Shown here piece after piece: positions 57,711-64,000 of a stretch of 64,000 bases of DNA. The stretch spans positions 1 to 64,000 of the forward strand of contig JBBHKE010002156.1 of the NCBI GenBank assembly GCA_037447655.1. Reading direction: 5' to 3'. The stretch's first letter is position 1. Each line of letters starts with the position of its first letter. Source of the DNA: Zygnema cylindricum. Its lineage: Eukaryota > Streptophyta > Zygnematophyceae > Zygnematales > Zygnemataceae. Position numbers and translations under genes: made by a program. The notes beneath the pieces were generated by a model, which saw only the letters and a program-made list of their open reading frames with translations, was not told where the DNA came from and searched no databases.

Positions 57711-59605
57711 AATTTTGATGACTTTGAGCTTCCTGACTATCTAGGTTTTAGAGAAGATGACATTCTTGCAGGTACAAATCAGACCGAAAAGGACTCGGCT
57801 GTGGAAACTCTAGTGACAACTCTACCCGAAGCGGAAGACGTGGTGGAAATTGATTCGGAATCAAGGGATAGGGGAGGAGCCGAGTTTGTTCGAAAGAATC
57901 CACGAGAACCATCTATTCCGGCCTCAGATTTTGAGGGGGGGAGGAGAAGTAGCAAAAGACTGCAAGAAAAACAGGTTAATAACAAGGTAACTAAACTATC
58001 TCATCAAGATGAACCTCAAACTTATGGAGAGGCGATGACTTGTCCAGAAAGAAACCGGTGGAAGACAGCCATCAATGAGGAGATGGCTTCAATCATGGCA
58101 GCCGATACTTGGGAGCTGGTGGACTGCCCACCTAACCGAAAACCAATCGGTTGTAAGTGGGTTTTCAAACTAAAACTGAATCCAGATAACACAATCGAGC
58201 GCTACAAGGCCAAATTAGTGGCAAAGGGATTTACACAAAAGGAAGGAATTGACTACGAGGAAACCTTTGCTCGGTGGTCAGATTTCCCTCCGTCCGCATA
58301 CTTCTCAGTTTAGCAGCGGCGGAAGACATGGAAGTGCATCAGATGGACATCAAGACAGCCTTTTTGCATGGAGAATTGGAAGAGGAGATCTTCATGCGAC
58401 AACCTGAAGATTTTGTGGAGGAAGGAGAGGAGAGTAAGGTATGCCGACCGATTAAATCTCTTTATGGTTTGAAACAGGCACCTCGACAATGGAATAAGAA
58501 GCTTGATGAGTTTCTTACCGGTCTGGGATATATTTGGATCAGCTCAAATCACTCAATCTATGTTTTCGAAGATGAGGAAGGTTTGATATTTATTGCAATT
58601 TATGTTGATGATTTGCTTGTATTAAGTAAATCAATGGAAAAAATTAACAAACTGAAAACCGATCTTAAGGGGAGATTTGAAATGAAGGATATGGGAGAAG
58701 CAAGATATATATTGGGAATTCAAGTAGAGAGAGACCGAAAAAGGAAAATTATAAGATTGACTCAAAAAGAAGCAATAGGGAACATGCTTGAAAAATTTCA
58801 AATGGATAAAGCTAATAGTTGTACAACTCCAATGGAGTTGAAGAAGGGAAGTGAGGGGAGTGAGAAAGAAGGAGTCATAGTCTTAGACGAGGAATTATCT
58901 CCTGATGAACAGAATGAACAGAAGTTCATGCAGACTATTCCTTACAGGCAAGTAGTGGGAAGTCTAATCTATTTTATGAATTGTACCAGACCGGATTTAG
59001 CTGCAGTTGTAGGAGTGCTGAGTAGAAGTCTAAATGCTCCCACTAAGAAGGATTGGGAGGCAGCTAAGAGAGTCCTTAGATATTTGGTAGGAACTAGAGA
59101 TCTATGGTTGCATTTGGGTGGGGAGAATACTGACATCACTACTTGGAGTGATGCCAGTTATGGTGATGCTCCGATGAGGAGATGTACTTCTGGATATGTA
59201 TTATATGTGGGTGATGGGGCTTGCTGTTGAAGTAGCAAACAGCAAAAGGTTATTGCTCAGTCCACCATGGAGGCTGAGTATATGGCCTCTTGCTCTGCTG
59301 TAAAAGAATTGATGTGGGTCAAGTCTTTGCTTGGTGAGCTTGGTCACCTTAAGAGTGGTGTGCAGAAAATATTTTGTGATAATCAGGCAGCAATCGCTAT
59401 TTTTGCCAATCCTAAACACCATTTTAAAGCCAAACACATGGACATCAGACTCAGCTTTGTTAGAGAGAAAGTAGAAAATAAAATAATCAGTTTAGAGTAC
59501 AGACCAGATAGTGAGATGGTAGCAGATATGATGACCAAACCTGTGCCTTCCCCTAAGCTAATTTTTTGCAGGGAGAAGTGTGGTCTGAAATTAAAGATTG
59601 ACTAG
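57711..59605 (+). pseudogene. Copia reverse transcriptase and RNase H region, interrupted
   Basis: It continues the polyprotein after the TAA. RT motifs are WVFKLKLNPDNTIERYKAKL, AKGFTQKEGIDYEETFA, MDIKTAFLHGELEEEIFM, LYGLKQAPRQWNKKL and the catalytic YVDDLLV. A one-base frameshift lies at about 58270, between EETFA and VRFPS. A TGA stop at 59228-59230 separates the RT end from RNase H (STMEAEYMASCSAVKELMW, CDNQAAIAI, KHMDIRLSFVREKV). The region ends at 59605. Confidence 0.92.
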
Positions 59606-59618
59606 AAAATAAGGGGAG
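59605..59618 (+). other. Polypurine tract of the Copia element
   Basis: AGAAAATAAGGGGAG immediately precedes the TG of the 3' LTR, as expected for the plus-strand primer. Confidence 0.85.
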
Positions 59619-60668
59619 TGTAGAAACTAATGGTTTTATTAGTATTTTCTAGGTCTGAAAAGAAATATAGAAGTCGAGGCAGTCTATCTCTAACTTCTCT
59701 CTCCAACTCTCAAACTTGTCGCAGTCACTGAGAAATTGGAGAGGAAGCTAGAGCCATGGATACCTTGGCTATCCTGAGGTTTACGGGAATTTTATATTAG
59801 GGTTTATTTATTTATTTAAAAGGTATGTGCCGGCGGCAGGATTTGATCCTTGTACCTACCAGCCGGCAGACAGGAAGTAGCCGGTAGCCTTAGCCGTTAA
59901 GTCTAGCCGTAGTGTTACGTACCATATAGTTTGATATTTATTTAAATGATTATACGTGCGATAAATCATTTAACTGGAATGAATTACGGGATACATAGAT
60001 CCAGTAATATATAATGTACGAATTACGGTACGGACAAAAATCAGTACCGCGCAATTGTTTCGTAAGTGAAACAAATACCGCGCATGTATTTATTACGGCT
60101 ACGATTAAATCCGAATTTAATCGGACGGCCGGGATTAGCGCCGAGATCGCGGAGGAAGATTTCGGCGGTTTGTGGCCATCGCCACATCGGATGACGCGTG
60201 GCAAAATTCCGTTGGATTGTGGAATCTCCGGAGATTATGGCACCGAATCCGGATTTGACATGTGTCGACATTTTGGCCATGTCGTACAATGTCCGTACAT
60301 AAAGTACACCGGCAGCTGTACTTTTGCGTACGGAACTCAATTCTGATTGGTTCCGTACATCAGTAGATAGAGTCTGTGAGAGAGATAGGACTTAGAAAAA
60401 TTAGAAGATAGGACCCCCTCTCCCAGAGAGCTTCTGTAAAAAAGGTCAACTTTGACCCTCCATAACTTACTACTCAGGGGAGCAAATTCAGAGATTCTTT
60501 TTGCTACCGACTCAGGGGAGTCTTGCCTTTACAGGGGTGCAGGTGGTCAGGGTTTTTTGTCTGCTAGGGTGGCAGTTATTTTTGCTGGAACACAAAGGGG
60601 TTAGGATTATCCTAGAGGCTTCTTGGAAGCTGTCTACTCTGAGGACTTATGGAGGTCTCAGAGTTTCA
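59619..60668 (+). repeat. 3' LTR of the Copia element
   Basis: Same length as the 5' LTR with a small number of substitutions and no indel noticed. The 110-codon frame is at 60014-60346, with three amino-acid differences from the 5' copy. Confidence 0.95.
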
Positions 60669-60676
60669 CTGTACAG

Positions 60677-61241
60677 TACATCGTGCATCGTTTTTAGCCT
60701 TATGTACTCTATATCGGCACCCTAAAATTTTGACATTGATACCCGAAATACAGTGAATGAATCCAATTTTTCCGTGATGCTAATTACAATTCTTGTAAAT
60801 TAGTGTTAAAGACTTAAAGGTCATACCGTACTTATTTTTCGAATAGTGTGGTGTATGGAAGGTGATTGTTCGTACAACACTATACTTCGTTACCGAAAAT
60901 CGTACAGAAATGGTAGTTAACTCATATCGGTTGCATACAAAACTGCGCTTAGAATAAACCTGGAGTCGAGTTTGCGACAAACGCGTTCGCAAACCCAAAT
61001 TAGAATTATGGATTACTTACAGTAAAAGGATGCGACGTTGTACGGATTGTCAAGTTTTGTACTTCTACCTATTTTAACGTATATGTAATGACGGAGGATC
61101 TTGTATACCTAAATCAGCGTTATGGAGATATTACAATCAAACATTTTTTTTTAAATGGGATTGATACACAAATTAACATTAATGACACTAATTTATTATT
61201 ACACTAATAATTTCTATAGTCTAATAACGATTCACGGTGTA
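60677..61241. mobile_element. 565-bp TIR element next to the Copia insertion
   Basis: Left end TACATCGTGCATCG and right end CGATTCACGGTGTA are imperfect inverted repeats. The right half (TTATTACACTAATAATTTCT, ATAGTCTAATAACG) matches the left half of 17861-18281 in reverse complement. No transposase. Confidence 0.7.
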
Positions 61242-61284
61242 CTGTAGTGGAACGTACCTACAAAAACCTTCAATTTGTTTCGTA

Positions 61285-61450
61285 TTTTGCTTACCCGGCC
61301 GTAACCGAATTTGTTTTTTTTTTTAATCACCCGGCCAAATCCGGCCGGCCCCCAAAATTTGGCACCCGAATCCGTTCCGGATCCGACGCGGGCGGGCGGG
61401 TACCGGTCGGGTACGGATTCGGGTACCCTATTGCGACCTCTGACCGGCGG
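61285..61450. other. GC-rich block with inverted repeats
   Basis: Unlike its AT-rich surroundings, this block consists of CCCGGCC/CCGGCCGGCC and GGGTACC/GGTACCC-type inverted elements (CGGGCGGGCGGGTACC, GGGTACGGATTCGGGTACCC). It abuts the left end of the next TIR element. The origin is unknown. Confidence 0.5.
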
Positions 61451-61666
61451 TACACCGTGTATCGCTATTAGTGTTAACAATTTTTTCGCCACTCGAAACA
61501 TCTTTTTTCCGCACACACTTGTCCTTCAAACTTGAAACCGCCAATTGGAAGCTGAGAACCTTACACTTCAATCGCAACCGTCAGATTACAATTCGATATG
61601 TGTGCACGGGGAAAAGATGTTTAAAGGACGAAAAAAGCATTAACACTAATAGCGATACACGGTGTA
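61451..61666. mobile_element. 216-bp MITE, copy A
   Basis: Ends TACACCGTGTATCGCTATTA and TAATAGCGATACACGGTGTA are perfect inverted repeats. Complementarity continues inward with mismatches (CGCCACTCGAAACATC..., GAAAAGATGTTTAAAGGACG), so most of the element can fold into one hairpin. Confidence 0.9.
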
Positions 61667-61977
61667 CTGTAATGATGGGTTACGCAAAACGAGAAATTTC
61701 CTCTTTACCTTTCGCTTGCACGTACGATACCACTGCATGCGAGAAGCTGGCGCTTGGAGACTAGACGGTTTCTGCCCGGCGAAAGATTGACACGTGTTAG
61801 AAATGTACAGAATGTACGATCTCGCCCAAATGTTGCCATATTTTGTCGGTTGTCACCTTTTTCGTTCGTAATGACCCCAAAAATGTACTCATCCAAAAAT
61901 TTAAAGGTCTTACAGGATGTACGGTTTTTTATCATGCCTCAGGACGTGGGAGAAATAAAATATGATTGCGGTACAAG

Positions 61978-62199
61978 TACACCGTGTATCGCTATTAGGG
62001 TTAACATTTTTTACGCCACTTAAAACATATTTTCTCCGTACACACTTGTCCGATTTTTAATTTGAGACCGCCAATCGGAAGCTGAGAATCTGTAAATTAA
62101 ATCTCAACCGTCGGATCCACAATCTGACATGTGTGTACGGAGAAAAGATGTTTTAAGTGGCGAAAAAAAACATTAACCCTAAGAGCGATACACGGTGTA
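61978..62199. mobile_element. 222-bp MITE, copy B
   Basis: Same family and orientation as 61451-61666, 310 bp away from it, with the same near-complete hairpin structure. Both lie upstream of the plastid-protein gene. Confidence 0.9.
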
Positions 62200-63716
62200 C
62201 TTTTATCATTCCCATGTTTGTCACCAAAAGTATTGTTTCGGCTCCCTGTCGCTTCGCTATCGTTGAACGAAAATATTTTGTCTTTTCCACTTTCGAAGCG
62301 TTCGCACTTGTGAAAGTAAATGTTTTGGACACATGTGCACCGGCCTTAAGTTTGTCACTGTCATCATTTGTGGTTCAAATTATTCCACGTGGCAGTTTGC
62401 GTGCCAAACTGCCGAAAAGTACAGTACCATGTCGTCACCGCAAACTATTCTGTACTGTAGCATATGGACTTTCGACGTTCAGCAATTTCCATGTCATGTC
62501 GTAAGCGGCATGGTTCGAACTTTACTTTTATAGTAGAGGTTTTCAAACATAGTTGTTCACGGCGTTTAGTGCGAACGATCTAATCGCGACGAATTATACG
62601 TAACAAACGCATTGAACCTTTTGAAAAAATCGTAAAAATCGTTAATGAATGTTTGTCCGTACTATTCCGTACATGTTAGCTAAAATAAATTTCACATATC
62701 CCGCAGTTTGTACATTCTCCGTACAGTCCCCGTCTCTTTTCGTAATAGTCCGTACAATTTTGGTACAATTTCGTACGTTTCTTGTAAAATTTCTGTTCAG
62801 TTTACCGATTTGAACAACTATGTTTTCAAAATAATTTTAATATTTTATGCCGTTCTGTATCTGGTTTAAAGTCGAGATCTCCATTCCTGCCGCAACCACT
62901 CACGTGCTGTTACCCTAACGCCCGGCGCGACAAGCTCTTTGACTTTTGTTTTTTTGTGTGACCACTGTCCCACAACTTACGTTTCTATGCGTATCAGTTA
63001 CGTCAGGCTGAATTTGATATCACGCTATAGCGTTTTCACATGTGGCAAGAATCTTTCCTAAGTCTCCGAGCCACAGCCACCTGACCATTCCCCTCGGTTC
63101 ACACCGATCTTATCTTGAAATTCTGAAAATCACGGTGTAAAGTTTGCCACGTGTCGTAAACTCCAGCCTCTAATACGCTGTTCTGGTTGGACGTCGAAGC
63201 CGCATGTGCGGCCACGGTTTGTTTCGACAAAGCGTTATTATGCATCAGATACCACCTCCCCCTGTTTCTCCCTCCCCTCTTATCTGCCGCGTCAACAAGT
63301 TAAGTCCCTCCGGATCGCGTCCGTTTTACAAACTGCCCGTAAATCGTACTTTTATCGCAACCGTCCAAAGCGTCACTTTTGTACTTTCCTTAGAAACTTT
63401 TAGCAGTCCGTCACTTTCGCCCGTCCGATACTCATCATTTCTCGACCCCCGTAATTTTAAGCCGTCGATCTTCCAGTCTTGGCAATCAGTACGGTTTGGA
63501 TCTGCGGTGAAGATATACTCCCGTAACTTCCGGATTGATTTTCAACCGTCGAGATTCTTTATTCCCGCAAATCCCGGACCGCCAAGTTTCGTGCGTCTCC
63601 TGTCAGTTTTCCCCCTAGCCTTCAACAAAGACAAACCTTCTCTTCCAAATTCCTTAGCTTTCCTCCGATACTCTCTCTTCTCTCTCTCTCTTCTCTCTCT
63701 CTCTCTCTCTCTCCCA
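62200..63716. promoter_or_regulatory. Upstream region and 5' leader of the plastid-protein gene
   Basis: No ORF of note. GTAC-containing words (CCGTAC, GTACAATT) cluster at about 62400-62480 and 62655-62790. The leader ends in a (TC)n tract from 63670 to 63712, directly before the ATG, as is frequent in plant plastid-protein genes. Confidence 0.45.
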
Positions 63717-64000
63717 ATGGCTGCCCTTCAAGCCGCCCCTCTCGCTCTCTCCTCCCCCTCCCTCTCCCCCTCCCCCTCTCCTTCCTCCTCCCTCTCCTCC
63801 TCTCTCAAAGGTCTCCCTCTCCTCCACAAACGACAATCCCTCCCTCACAAACGCCGATCCCTCCCTCCTCTCTCCTCCGCCTCCTCCTCCTCCTCCTCCT
63901 CCTCCTCCTCCTCCTTCTCCTCCCGCGCCAAACTCATCCGTACCAACGCTGTCGCCTCTCCTCCCTCCACCGATCTCGACCAGACCAACGGCACATGGAA
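63717..64000 (+). CDS. N-terminus of a nuclear-encoded plastid protein (runs off the window)
   Basis: The ATG at 63717 (CCCAATGGC) opens a frame to the window end, 94 codons. It begins MAALQAAPLALSSPSLSPSP, with a Ser/Pro/Leu-rich N-terminus, then basic clusters (HKRQSLPHKRRS), then a run of about a dozen serines from a TCC microsatellite, then FSSRAKLIRTNAVASPP and STDLDQTNGTW. Abundant Ser, basic residues, no acidic residues for the first 80 positions, and a likely cleavage near IRTNAVA make this a chloroplast transit peptide. The mature protein begins at the window edge and cannot be named. Third positions are strongly C-rich, unlike the other genes here. Confidence 0.8.
   Translation, partial: MAALQAAPLALSSPSLSPSPSPSSSLSSSLKGLPLLHKRQSLPHKRRSLPPLSSASSSSSSSSSSSFSSRAKLIRTNAVASPPSTDLDQTNGTW

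Larger units (their letters stand above)
54204..60673 (+). mobile_element. Nearly complete LTR/Copia retrotransposon with 5-bp target duplication
   Basis: The element itself spans 54209-60668 and is flanked on both sides by CTGTA (54204-54208 and 60669-60673). It has two 1050-bp LTRs, a primer site, gag, protease, integrase, RT and RNase H in the Copia order, and a polypurine tract. Roughly a dozen to fifteen LTR-LTR differences were seen by eye, so insertion is fairly recent. It landed next to the left end of the TIR element at 60677. The coding region carries several disabling changes. Confidence 0.95.

Overview
The window is nuclear DNA from a eukaryote of the green lineage, most likely a streptophyte alga or a hornwort-like plant. 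This is inferred from several things: GT-AG introns of about 170-1400 bp, a serine-rich plastid transit peptide at the right edge, a plant-type LTR/Copia element, a plant-type sugar transporter fragment, and an LCIB-like CO2-concentrating protein, a family known mostly from algae and, among land plants, from hornworts. Most of the sequence is introns, degenerate tandem repeats, (CCCTCT)n tracts and transposon remains. Real coding exons are short, so they were recovered by reading splice phase rather than ORF length.

Layout. 0-10 kb: decayed repeats; an F-box gene (2533-3773, +) whose promoter lies on one arm of a 615-bp inverted repeat; three exons resembling the linker of CCR4-NOT subunit 3 (6292-7801, +) beside an opposite-strand proline-rich exon; a 620-bp TIR element. 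10-20 kb: a tRNA-like sequence between duplicated blocks; an FMC1-like LYR gene (15753-16712, -); the second inverted-repeat arm. 20-28 kb: a nine-exon gene (20408-28170, +) encoding a WASH-complex FAM21/WASHC2 protein, with head homology and a long tail of acidic LF motifs. 28-40 kb: a 448-bp tandem duplication and a GT61 glycosyltransferase gene (32627-39305, +). 41-48 kb: the 3' end of a plastid/vacuolar-type sugar transporter (41090-41909, -) and an LCIB-like gene (to 48091, +). 48-54 kb: no recognisable gene, a second 617-bp TIR element and a GTAC-rich degenerate array. 54-61 kb: an almost intact Copia element with 1050-bp LTRs and a 5-bp target duplication. 61-64 kb: further TIR elements and the first exon of a plastid-targeted protein running off the end.

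Two points stand out. First, a FAM21-type WASH subunit sits in a green-lineage genome; the family is best known from animals and amoebae. Second, an architectural pattern recurs: in three unrelated genes (FMC1, LCIB, FAM21) a short piece spanning an exon edge and its splice site has been tandemly duplicated into the adjacent intron, leaving arrays of decoy donors or acceptors. The Copia element also has a primer site complementary to the anticodon arm of initiator tRNA-Met instead of its 3' end, the half-tRNA priming arrangement of Drosophila copia.
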